Assembly: GCF_014931605.1 (NCBI RefSeq) | Contig: NZ_CP053382.1 | Location: forward strand, 682,001 to 746,000 | Length of the DNA: 64,000 nt | Reading direction: 5' to 3' | From: Halomonas sp. MCCC 1A13316 | GTDB lineage: Bacteria > Pseudomonadota > Gammaproteobacteria > Pseudomonadales > Halomonadaceae | Part shown: piece after piece, positions 55,907 through 64,000 of the stretch | Numbering within the stretch: the stretch's first letter is position 1 | How the letters are laid out: each line of letters opens with the position of its first letter | The notes under the pieces: generated by a model | Database searches by the model: none | What the model was told of the DNA's origin: nothing | The model's input: only the letters and a program-made list of their open reading frames with translations | Program-made: the position numbers and the translations under genes

Positions 55907-57381
55907 GAGCCTTGCTACGGTACTGCAGTCGATTGAGCCGCAGCCTCTATGCGCGAATCGCGCTGGTTTACCTGACCAGCCTGCTGCTGCTGTCGGGCGC
56001 CACTGCCTGGACCGCCATCAGCCAGTTCAACCAACTTGGCCGCGAGCTCCAGCAGCGCCTGGAGATCGATCTGGCCGACAACCTCGCCGAGGTCATGCGA
56101 CCGGCGCTGGACCGGGGCATCGACAGCGTAGCCGCCTGGGACATGGCCCGACACATCGTCTCGATCAACCCGTCGCTGTCGCTGTACGTGCTCGATACCC
56201 GGGGACGAGTAATCGCCGACTACGCCGAACCCAGCTGCGGCCTGGGGCAGCGGGTCGATCCCGAGGCGCTCGAGACGCTGCTGGGCGATGAGCCGATGCT
56301 GCCCGTGCTGACGACGTCGCCCTGCGGCCAGCAGTTCGGCGTGTTCTCCGTGGCGCGCATCCAGCATGGCGAGCAGGACACTCCTGGCTATCTGTATGTC
56401 GCTCTCGACAATGCCGGCCACGCCTCGATGTTCTCCATGCTGCGCACCAGTTCGATTATCCGTACCCTGGTGGTGGCCGGCCTGATGGCACTGCTGGTAT
56501 CCGGCGTCTTCGGCCTGGTGTGGTTTGCACTTCTGACCCGGCGCTTCTCGCGCTTGACCACGGCGGTGCAGCGCTTCGCCGAGGGCGATTACGGACAGCG
56601 TATCGAAGCGCCCCGTGACGACGAGCTGGGCCGACTGGCTCGAGCCTTCAACGACATGGCCGGAACCATCGACGCACAGCTTCAGGCGTTGCGTGAGACC
56701 GACCATCAGCGCCGCGAACTGGTCGCCAACCTGTCGCACGATTTTCGCACTCCGCTGACTTCGCTGCGCGGCTATGCCGAGCAACTGCTGGCGGCAGAGC
56801 CCGACACGAACGGCGGCCGTCAGCGCATGCTGGCGGCGATCCTCGACAATGCCGATCGCCTGACCCGGCTGGCACAGCAGCTCTCGACGCTAGCCCTGCT
56901 GGATGCCTATGACAGGCCGCTGCAGCGCGAGCCGTTCTCGCTGGCCGAGCTGGCCCACGACATCGTCGGCAAGTTTCAGCATCAGGCGCGTCGGGCGGGC
57001 ATTACGTTGACGGTGGTCTGTGACCCTGCGCTGCCGCGCGTCGATGCCGACCTGGGGCTGATCGACCGCATGCTGTCCAACCTGCTCGACAATGCCCTGC
57101 GCGCCACCCCCGACGGTGGCTGGGTGCGCCTCGAGGCCGTAACGCAGACGACGGCAGTGCAACTGACGGTTGCCGATAGCGGTATCGGCATCGAGGAGGA
57201 AGAGCTGCCACTGGTCACCCAGCGCTTCTACCGTACCCGGGCCAGTGTCGTCAGAGGCGACGGCTCGGGGCTGGGGCTGTCGATCGTGCGTGATATTTGC
57301 GAGCGCCACGGGGCCGCGTGGAAGATCGCGAGCTCCCCCGGGAAGGGCACCGAGGTAAGCGTCAGCCTGCCCCGGGCCTAG
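55903..57381 (+). CDS. Sensor histidine kinase
   Basis: 492 residues. Two membrane helices (about 18-38 and 185-205) bracket a periplasmic sensor of about 145 residues with two cysteines (SCGLG, PCGQQ). HAMP follows, then HisKA (LVANLSHDFRTPLTSLRG, phospho-His) and the ATPase with N-box NLLDNALRATP, VADSGIGIE and GSGLGLSIV. GTG start overlaps the regulator stop. The two periplasmic cysteines might sense oxidation, which is inference. Confidence 0.93.
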   Translation: MRALLRYCSRLSRSLYARIALVYLTSLLLLSGATAWTAISQFNQLGRELQQRLEIDLADNLAEVMRPALDRGIDSVAAWDMARHIVSINPSLSLYVLDTRGRVIADYAEPSCGLGQRVDPEALETLLGDEPMLPVLTTSPCGQQFGVFSVARIQHGEQDTPGYLYVALDNAGHASMFSMLRTSSIIRTLVVAGLMALLVSGVFGLVWFALLTRRFSRLTTAVQRFAEGDYGQRIEAPRDDELGRLARAFNDMAGTIDAQLQALRETDHQRRELVANLSHDFRTPLTSLRGYAEQLLAAEPDTNGGRQRMLAAILDNADRLTRLAQQLSTLALLDAYDRPLQREPFSLAELAHDIVGKFQHQARRAGITLTVVCDPALPRVDADLGLIDRMLSNLLDNALRATPDGGWVRLEAVTQTTAVQLTVADSGIGIEEEELPLVTQRFYRTRASVVRGDGSGLGLSIVRDICERHGAAWKIASSPGKGTEVSVSLPRA

Positions 57382-57408
57382 GCACGCCGCCCGAAGAATT
57401 CATTCGAA

Positions 57409-58386
57409 TCAGGCCGTCTCGTCGACGACCTCGGCCGAAGCACCGGTGTAGACCGGGGGCTGCCACGGCTCGGGCGCCGACAGGCTCTCGATCCGCATGC
57501 TCTCGACGACGAAGTCGACGAAGGTGCGCACCTTGGGCGAGACCAGGCTGCCGCCGGGAAATACAGCATTCATTTCGACCTCGGGGCCCTCCCAGCCTTC
57601 GAGGATGCGCCGTGGCCGTGTGGTTTCCGCACTGAGACAGACGACGAACTCGTTGGCCAGCATGATGCCCTGCCCGTCTTCGAGCATGCCACGCAGGGCG
57701 AAGGGGTCGTTGGCGATGGCCACCGGGTCGACTTCGATCTCGACGGTCTCCTGGCTCGCGCTGTTGCGCAGTTGCCAGACGTAGCGCTGGCTGCGTTGAT
57801 CCATGGCTTTGGCCAGGACCGGGTGTGAGGCCAGATCCGACGGCGTGCGGGGTTCGCCATGACGAGCGAGGTAGGTTTCGCTGGCATAGACGAACGAGCG
57901 AAAGCGGGCCAGGGGGCGTGCCACCAGGCTGGAGTCCGGCAGCGGGCCGACCCGCAGCGCCACGTCGATCTGGTTGGCGACCAGGTCGAGACGCTCGTTG
58001 GAGAGCACCAGTTCGATGCGCACCTGGGGGTGCAGCTGGCGGAAATCCCGTATCAGGACCGAGGTGAACTCGGTGCACATGGTGAAGGGAGCAGTGACCC
58101 TGAGCCAGCCGCGGGGGCTCTCCTCGAGGTGATGCACGGCCTTTTCCGCCTCGCCCAGGTCGCGGACGATGCGGTTGCAGTAGTCGAAGTAGATGGCGCC
58201 GGCTTCGGTCAGGCTCAGGTTGCGAGTGGTGCGGTTGAGCAACCGGGCTCCCAGGCGTCGCTCCAGGTCCTGCACCTTGCGGCTGACCGTCGTCTTGCCG
58301 AGACGAAGTTGCTTGGCGGCGGCGCTGAAGCTGCCTTGTTCCACGACCTTGGCAAAAATCAGGGCGTCGTTGAGGTCCTGCAGCAT
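57409..58386 (-). CDS. LysR-type transcription regulator
   Basis: 325 residues. N-terminal winged helix (FAKVVEQGSFSAAAKQLRLGKTTVSRKVQDLERRLGARLLNR) and a periplasmic-binding-like effector domain. It is divergent from the RND efflux operon with 325 bases between, the usual arrangement for its local regulator. The start at 58386 (MLQDLNDALIF) fits the family. Confidence 0.92.
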   Translation of the reverse strand: MLQDLNDALIFAKVVEQGSFSAAAKQLRLGKTTVSRKVQDLERRLGARLLNRTTRNLSLTEAGAIYFDYCNRIVRDLGEAEKAVHHLEESPRGWLRVTAPFTMCTEFTSVLIRDFRQLHPQVRIELVLSNERLDLVANQIDVALRVGPLPDSSLVARPLARFRSFVYASETYLARHGEPRTPSDLASHPVLAKAMDQRSQRYVWQLRNSASQETVEIEVDPVAIANDPFALRGMLEDGQGIMLANEFVVCLSAETTRPRRILEGWEGPEVEMNAVFPGGSLVSPKVRTFVDFVVESMRIESLSAPEPWQPPVYTGASAEVVDETA

Positions 58387-58711
58387 GGTTATTGTCCTGT
58401 GCCGTGCATGCAATGTCTGGGGAAACACTGCGTCAGGGATAAGCACTGCGAAATGAAGACGAGAAGGCTGCACGGTGACTGTCCCGCCAATGGGACAGTA
58501 TTTCCCTGTCGGACCGACTAATCAAGTACCCGTTAACACTATATGGTTGCCTTCGGCAAAGTCCGCAGTTGTCGATTTATCACATCGACAAACGACATTA
58601 ATAAACGTCAGTGAAAAGGATCAAGAAAAATGAGTCTCGAGGCGAGGGTTACTGGCCGGAACAAATAACGACACTACTAACTGCTACTTGGTATTGGGAG
58701 AAGTTAATCAA
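58387..58711. promoter_or_regulatory. Divergent control region of LysR and RND operon
   Basis: About 325 bases, AT-rich near 58500-58680. Likely LysR sites and both promoters lie here; I could not single out a definite T-N11-A box. Confidence 0.4.
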
Positions 58712-59929
58712 ATGAACGTCCACAAGATGTTCGCGAATCGGGATGGCCGGCGAATGCTCATGGTTACCGCCATGGTCGCCGGGCTTATCGTTCTGACGGG
58801 TTGCGATAGCCTGGCGGATGGCGACCAGGAGGAAGGGGCTCAGCAGGGTCCGCCACCGCCTCAGGTCAGCGTCGCCCAGGTGCTGGTCGAGGACGTCGAG
58901 CTGTGGGATGCCTTCACCGGCCGCATCGAGGCGGTGGAAACGGTCGACCTGCGCCCGCGTGTGTCGGGCTACATCGATAGCATTCACTACACCGAAGGCC
59001 AGGAGGTCGAGAAGGGCGATGTGCTGTTCACCATCGACCCGCGCCCCTATCGCGCCGAGCTGGAACGCGCCGAGGCCGAGCTCCAGCGGGCCCAGGCCCG
59101 GGCCGAGCTGGCTCGCAGCGAGGCCGCCAGGGCCGAGGCGCTGGCCCAGAGCCGCTCGATCTCCCGCGAGGAGCTGGACCAGCGGCGGGCGGGGGCGGCT
59201 ACGGCCGAGGCCGACATTCTCGCTGCCCGGGCCAGCGCCGAGACGGCCCGGCTCAACATGGAATTCACTGAGGTGCGTGCACCGATCGGCGGTCGTACCG
59301 GTCGCGCTCTGGTGACGCCGGGCAACCTGGTATCCGATGCCACCCCGCTGACCCGAATCGTCGCCCTGGACCAGGTCCACGTGCACTTTCACAGCAATGA
59401 GCAGGCCTACCTGCACTACGACGCCATGGCGCGCAGCGGCGAGCGTTCCAGCTTCCGCCAAAGGGGCATACCGGTGCGCGTGGGGCTGGCGTCCGACGAG
59501 GGCTTTCCCTACCGCGGCGAGGTCGACTTCGTCGACAACCATCTGGATGCCGAGGCCGGCACCATCCTGACCCGCGCCGTGCTCGACAACAGCGAAGGTC
59601 GCTTCGCCCCGGGCATGTACGCACGCGTGCAGCTGCTCGCGGGGGAAGCGGAGGACTCCCTGCTGATCGACGACAAGGCGGTACTCACCGACCAGGATCG
59701 CAAGTATGTCTACGTGGTCGACGAGGAGGGCCGCGCCATGCGTCGCGACGTGCAGTTGGGGCGTATGGCCGATGGGCTGCGTGTCGTCGCTGCGGGTCTC
59801 GAGCCCGGGGACCAGGTGGTCGTGAACGGTGCCCAGCGGATCTTCTTCCCCGGCATGCCGGTGGCGGCGGAGAGCGTCGACATGCGCGGCCAGGCCGAGG
59901 GCGGCAACGAGCTGGCCGCCATGCGCTGA
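58712..59929 (+). CDS. RND efflux periplasmic adaptor
   Basis: 405 residues. A lipobox (VLTGC near 30) anchors it. HlyD-type order: barrel-sandwich start (VDLRPRVSGYIDSIHYTEGQEVEKGD), alpha hairpin (ERAEAELQRAQARAELARSEAARAEAL), second lipoyl half (VRAPIGGRTGRALVTPGNLV), beta barrel and membrane-proximal domain. AcrA/MexA type; links the pump at 60032 to the outer-membrane channel. First gene of the operon. Confidence 0.94.
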   Translation: MNVHKMFANRDGRRMLMVTAMVAGLIVLTGCDSLADGDQEEGAQQGPPPPQVSVAQVLVEDVELWDAFTGRIEAVETVDLRPRVSGYIDSIHYTEGQEVEKGDVLFTIDPRPYRAELERAEAELQRAQARAELARSEAARAEALAQSRSISREELDQRRAGAATAEADILAARASAETARLNMEFTEVRAPIGGRTGRALVTPGNLVSDATPLTRIVALDQVHVHFHSNEQAYLHYDAMARSGERSSFRQRGIPVRVGLASDEGFPYRGEVDFVDNHLDAEAGTILTRAVLDNSEGRFAPGMYARVQLLAGEAEDSLLIDDKAVLTDQDRKYVYVVDEEGRAMRRDVQLGRMADGLRVVAAGLEPGDQVVVNGAQRIFFPGMPVAAESVDMRGQAEGGNELAAMR

Positions 59930-60031
59930 CCCACCAGGGCTCCACCGCAGGTAGTGACATAACAAACGCAATAAACCCCTGAACGATCTTCGGCGCGGAC
60001 TTGGCGGTCCGCGCCGGGAGGGAGTCTTGTC

Positions 60032-63000
60032 ATGGATTTCGCCAAGTTCTTCGTCGACCGACCGATCTTCGCCGCGGTGCTGTCGATTCTGATCTTCATC
60101 GCCGGGGCGATCACCATCCCGCTGCTGCCGATCAGCGAGTACCCCGACGTGGTGCCGCCCACCGTGCAGGTGCGTGCGGTCTATCCCGGCGCCAACCCCA
60201 AGGAGATCGCCGAGACGGTGGCCACGCCGCTCGAGGAGGCAATCACTGGGGTCGAAAACCTGATGTACATGAAGTCGGTGGCCGGCTCCGACGGGGTACT
60301 GGCGATGACGCTGACCTTCCGCCCGGGGGCCGACCCGGACGAGGCCCAGGTCCAGGTGCAGAATCGGGTCGCGCAGGCGCTGGCCCGCCTACCCGAGGCG
60401 GTGCGCCGTCAGGGCGTGACCACCGACAAGCAGTCGCCCGACCTGACCATGGTGCCGCAGCTGATCTCGCCCGACGGTCGCTACGACAGTACCTACCTGC
60501 GCAACTATGCGGCGCTGCACGTGCGCGACGAGCTGGCGCGCCTGCCCGGGGTGGGCCAGGCGATGCTGTTCGGCGCCGGCGACTACGCCATGCGGGTGTG
60601 GATCGACCCCGATCGTGCCGCTGCCCTCGGGCTCACCGCAGGCGACATCGTTGCCGCGATCCGCGAGCAGAACGTGCAGGTTTCGGCAGGGCAGCTCGGT
60701 GCGCCACCGACGCCCACGACCTCCGACTTTCTGATTTCGATCAACGCCCAGGGGCGCCTGACCACCGAGGAAGAGTTCGGCGACATCGTGGTCAAGGCCG
60801 GTGCCGGCGGCCAGATCACCTACCTCTCCGACGTGGCGCGCATCGAACTCGGCGCCGCCGACTACTCGCTGCGCTCGTTGCTCGACAACCAGCAGGCGGT
60901 GGCCATCGGTATCTTCCAGGCACCGGGCTCCAACGCCATCGCGCTGTCGGATGCAGTACGCGACAAGATGGACGAGCTGTCCGAACGTTTCCCCGAAGGC
61001 GTGGAGCACACCATCGTCTATGACCCCACCGTGTTCGTGCGTGACTCCATCGAGTCGGTGATCAAGACACTGCTCGAGGCGGTGCTGCTGGTGGTACTGG
61101 TGGTAACACTGTTCCTGCAGACCTGGCGCGCCTCGGTGATTCCGCTGCTGGCGGTGCCGGTGTCGATCGTGGGCACCTTCGCCGTGCTCTACCTGCTGGG
61201 ATTCTCGATCAATACGCTGACCCTGTTCGGACTGGTGCTGGCGATCGGGATCGTGGTCGACGACGCCATCGTGGTGGTGGAGAACGTCGAGCGCAACATC
61301 GAGGAGGGGCTCGCCCCGCTGGCGGCAGCCCACCAGGCCATGAGCGAGGTGAGCGGGCCGATCATCGCCATCTCGGTAGTGCTGTGCGCGGTGTTCGTGC
61401 CGATGGCCTTCCTCGAGGGCGTCACCGGGCAGTTCTACCGCCAGTTCGCGGTGACCATCGCCATCTCCACGGTGATCTCGGCGATCAATTCGCTGACGCT
61501 GTCGCCGGCGCTGGCGGCAATGCTGCTCAAGCCCCACGACGCACCCAAGGATCGCCTGTCGCGCCTGATCGACTTCCTGTTCGGCTGGTTGTTCCGGCCC
61601 TTCAACCGCTTCTTCGGTGCCAGCTCCGAGCGCTACCAGCGCGGCGTGACGCGCAGCCTGCGCCGGCGCGGTGTGGTGTTTGCCGTCTATGCGTTGTTGC
61701 TGGTGGGTACGGGGATGATGTTTCAATTGGTCCCTGGCGGCTTCATCCCGACCCAGGACAAGATGTACCTGATCGGCGGCGCCAAGCTGCCTGAAGGGGC
61801 TTCTCTCGACCGCACCGAGGCGGTAATCCGTCGCATGACCGACCTGGCGCTGGAAACCGAAGGCGTGAGTTCGGCGGTGGCTTTCCCCGGACTCAACCCG
61901 CTGCAGTTCACCAACACGCCCAACACCGGCACGGTGTTCTTCGGCCTTGACCCGTTCGACGAGCGTTCGCGCAGCGCCGACGAGATCGTCGCCGAACTCA
62001 ACGGCAAGCTCGGTTCCTTGCAGGAGGCGTTCAGCTTCGCCTTCACGCCGCCGGCGATCCTCGGCATCGGCTCGGGATCGGGCTTCTCGCTATTCATCCA
62101 GGACCGCGCCGGGCTGGGCTACGGCGAACTGCAGCAGGCCGTCGATGGCTTCAGCGGCGCGCTGATGCAGACGCCGGGCATGGGTTATCCGATCACCTCC
62201 TATCAGTCCAACGTGCCGCAGCTCGACTTGCACGTCGACAGGGTAAAGGCCAAGGCCCAAGGCGTGGCGTTGACCGACCTGTTCGAGACCCTGCAGGTCT
62301 ACCTCGGCTCGGTCTACGTCAACGACTTCAACCGCTTCGGTCGCACCTGGCAGGTGATGGCCCAGGCCGACGGCAACTATCGCATGGACGTGGAGAACAT
62401 CGACCGCTTGCGTACCCGCAACGCCTACGGCGAAATGGTGCCGATCGGCAGCATGATCCAGGTCGAGCGGACCTTCGGTCCCGATCCGGTCATCCGCTAC
62501 AACGGCTATCCGGCCGCCGACCTGATGGGCGAGGCGGACCCGCGGGTACTCTCTTCGAGCCAGGCGATCGAGGTGGTCGAGCATCTCGCCCCGGCGGTGC
62601 TACCGGCGGGCATGTCCTTCGAGTGGACCGACCTCAGCTACCAGCAGGTCAACCAGGGTGGGGCCGCGCTGGTGGTGTTCCCGCTCGCCATCCTGCTGGT
62701 GTTCCTGGCGCTGGCTGCGCTCTACGAGAGCTGGACGCTGCCACTGGCGGTGATCCTGATCGTGCCGATGTGCATGCTTTCGGCGTTGATCGGGGTGAAG
62801 TTCACCGGCGGGGACAACAACATCTTCGTGCAGGTGGGCCTGGTGGTGCTGATCGGCCTGGCGTGCAAGAACGCCATTCTGATCGTGGAGTTCGCCCGCG
62901 AGCTGGAAATGCAGGGTCGCGGCATCGTCGAGGCGGCGCTGGAAGCGTGCCGCCTGCGCCTGCGGCCGATCATCATGACCTCGATCACCTTCACCGCAGC

Positions 63001-63208
63001 GGTGGTGCCGCTGATGCTGGCCGGCGGTGCCGGCGCCGAGGTGCGCCAGGCGCTGGGCACGGCGGTGTTCGCCGGCATGCTTGGCGTGACGCTGTTCGGC
63101 CTGTTCCTGACCCCGGTGTTCTACGTCGCCTTGCGCAAGCTGGTCACACGCGGGCAGCCCGGGCAGGCCGAACCCGCGCAGCCCATGGAGGGCTCCTATC
63201 ATGCATAA
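60032..63208 (+). CDS. RND efflux pump, HAE1 family
   Basis: 1058 residues, twelve membrane helices in two halves with large periplasmic loops. TM4 has GIVVDDAIVVVENVERN with the proton-relay Asp pair; a Lys follows in TM10 (IGLACKNAILIVEFARE). AcrB/MexB type, proton-driven export of drugs and toxic compounds. It follows the adaptor gene by 102 bases and overlaps the outer-membrane gene by 8 bases. Confidence 0.95.
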   Translation: MDFAKFFVDRPIFAAVLSILIFIAGAITIPLLPISEYPDVVPPTVQVRAVYPGANPKEIAETVATPLEEAITGVENLMYMKSVAGSDGVLAMTLTFRPGADPDEAQVQVQNRVAQALARLPEAVRRQGVTTDKQSPDLTMVPQLISPDGRYDSTYLRNYAALHVRDELARLPGVGQAMLFGAGDYAMRVWIDPDRAAALGLTAGDIVAAIREQNVQVSAGQLGAPPTPTTSDFLISINAQGRLTTEEEFGDIVVKAGAGGQITYLSDVARIELGAADYSLRSLLDNQQAVAIGIFQAPGSNAIALSDAVRDKMDELSERFPEGVEHTIVYDPTVFVRDSIESVIKTLLEAVLLVVLVVTLFLQTWRASVIPLLAVPVSIVGTFAVLYLLGFSINTLTLFGLVLAIGIVVDDAIVVVENVERNIEEGLAPLAAAHQAMSEVSGPIIAISVVLCAVFVPMAFLEGVTGQFYRQFAVTIAISTVISAINSLTLSPALAAMLLKPHDAPKDRLSRLIDFLFGWLFRPFNRFFGASSERYQRGVTRSLRRRGVVFAVYALLLVGTGMMFQLVPGGFIPTQDKMYLIGGAKLPEGASLDRTEAVIRRMTDLALETEGVSSAVAFPGLNPLQFTNTPNTGTVFFGLDPFDERSRSADEIVAELNGKLGSLQEAFSFAFTPPAILGIGSGSGFSLFIQDRAGLGYGELQQAVDGFSGALMQTPGMGYPITSYQSNVPQLDLHVDRVKAKAQGVALTDLFETLQVYLGSVYVNDFNRFGRTWQVMAQADGNYRMDVENIDRLRTRNAYGEMVPIGSMIQVERTFGPDPVIRYNGYPAADLMGEADPRVLSSSQAIEVVEHLAPAVLPAGMSFEWTDLSYQQVNQGGAALVVFPLAILLVFLALAALYESWTLPLAVILIVPMCMLSALIGVKFTGGDNNIFVQVGLVVLIGLACKNAILIVEFARELEMQGRGIVEAALEACRLRLRPIIMTSITFTAAVVPLMLAGGAGAEVRQALGTAVFAGMLGVTLFGLFLTPVFYVALRKLVTRGQPGQAEPAQPMEGSYHA

Positions 63209-64000
63209 ACTGGGCATGCGTAACCTGCTGCTGTTGCCGTTGACCCTGGCGCTGGCCGCCTGCGCGGTGGGGCCCGACTACCGTGCACCGGTACTTCCCG
63301 AGTCCGCCGCCCTGGTACGCGCCGAGTCGGAGCTGGTGACCGCAGAGGCCGTCGAGCGCGACTTCTGGCGCGGCTTCGACGACCCGTTGCTGACCGAGCT
63401 GGTCGAGGAGGCCTTCGACGCCAATCACGACCTGCGCATCGCCTTGGCTCGCCACGACCGCAGCCTGGCGCTGCTGCGCCAGTCGCGTCGCGACCTGGCG
63501 CCCAGCGTCACCGCCCAGGCCGGCGCCGCCCATCAGCGTGTCAGCTCCGACCAGATGCCGCAGGCGACGCGCTCGCAGCGGGATTACGAAAGCTATGACG
63601 CCGGCATCGCCGCACTGTGGGAACTCGATTTCTTCGGTCGCGTACGGCGCGCCGTAGAGGCCCAGCAGGCCGAAGCGGAGGCTTCGGCCGCCGATCTGCG
63701 GGCCATGCAGGTGGTGGTGGTCGGCGAGCTGGTCGAGCAGTACGTACGCCTGCGCGGCCTGCAGGAGCAACTGCGCGTGGCCCAGGCCAATGCCGACAAC
63801 CAGCGCGAGTCGCTGGCCCTGGTGGACGCGCGGCTGGAGGCGGGGCGCGGCACCGAGTTCGACAGCGTGCGCGCCAGGGCGCAGCTCGAGAGTACGCTTG
63901 CGCGCATTCCGGCGCTGGAGGGCGAGATCGCCGCCATCACCCATCGCCTGGCGGTGCTGACCGGGCGCGAGCCGGGAGCACTGATCGCCCGACTGGAGAA
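63201..64000 (+). CDS. RND outer-membrane lipoprotein, partial (cut by window end)
   Basis: About 266 codons visible. A lipobox (LALAACAVGPDYRAP, Cys near 22) starts the OprM/NodT family. FWRGFDDPLLTELVEEA, LWELDFFGRVRRAVEAQ and GTEFDSVRARAQLE are conserved blocks of the family. The start overlaps the pump stop. It completes a tripartite efflux system; the C-terminal half lies beyond the window. Confidence 0.93.
   Translation, partial: MHKLGMRNLLLLPLTLALAACAVGPDYRAPVLPESAALVRAESELVTAEAVERDFWRGFDDPLLTELVEEAFDANHDLRIALARHDRSLALLRQSRRDLAPSVTAQAGAAHQRVSSDQMPQATRSQRDYESYDAGIAALWELDFFGRVRRAVEAQQAEAEASAADLRAMQVVVVGELVEQYVRLRGLQEQLRVAQANADNQRESLALVDARLEAGRGTEFDSVRARAQLESTLARIPALEGEIAAITHRLAVLTGREPGALIARLE

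Noticed and set aside
58649..59971. 440-residue minus-strand frame opposite the RND adaptor
   Set aside because: High-GC shadow of a well-supported gene; His/Gln/Arg-rich composition is typical of antisense frames.

Overview
The window is high-GC gammaproteobacterial chromosome. Several features fit a halophile of the Halomonas group: a DUF3008 stress peptide, an M24 protein of the ectoine-hydrolase type, a YqjD/YqjE/DUF3618-like envelope operon and repeated GGDEF regulators. This assignment rests on gene content only; no rRNA, tRNA, CRISPR array, integrase or transposase was seen.

Layout. 44-1618 is guaA with a clean terminator. 1700-6440 is an AT-richer accessory block holding an HNH-type protein gene, a PD-(D/E)XK-type nuclease gene and a methyltransferase-HNH fusion gene. 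The first two genes are each followed by an integron attC-like site, so this looks like a small cassette cluster without an integrase. 6440-11042 carries a DadA-like oxidase, an orphan pair of operator-like palindromes, an HD hydrolase of the MESH1 type, small conserved proteins, and a toxin-antitoxin-like pair behind a 40-bp palindromic operator; its first gene appears frameshifted. 11227-13134 is a duplicated cold-shock module bracketing a decaying AraC/GlxA-type regulator.

13452-20543 has an MscS channel and a caa3-type cytochrome oxidase operon: subunit II fused to cytochrome c, subunits I and III fused, a small membrane protein and a triheme cytochrome c. 20901-34750 is mostly single metabolic or stress genes (aldo/keto reductase, Kv-type channel, VIT1-type transporter, YghU, GNAT, YjdM, DUF72, RlpA-like, GGDEF, HIT, GDPD, MDR reductase) mixed with gene remnants. 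34787-49436 holds a paralogue of an upstream small gene, an AsmA-like giant with an internal duplication, two GGDEF-type proteins (one catalytically dead GGDEF-EAL), a lipoamide-dehydrogenase-like flavoprotein, a creatininase/tautomerase pair, the membrane-stress operon, a YebC-family protein and the M24 protein.

49479-64000 has a redox and efflux theme. It holds a GST, soxR, and an ABC exporter gene behind a good SoxR box. Next come a Tat-exported molybdopterin protein, a b-type cytochrome and a methionine-rich acidic periplasmic protein, with a two-component system transcribed divergently. A LysR regulator and an RND efflux operon, cut by the window end, follow. The best candidate for an under-described system is the Met-rich protein/Moco reductase/cytochrome b/two-component locus (52950-57381), which resembles in concept the MrpX-YedY1 periplasmic methionine-sulfoxide repair system. 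The cassette block behind guaA is the second.
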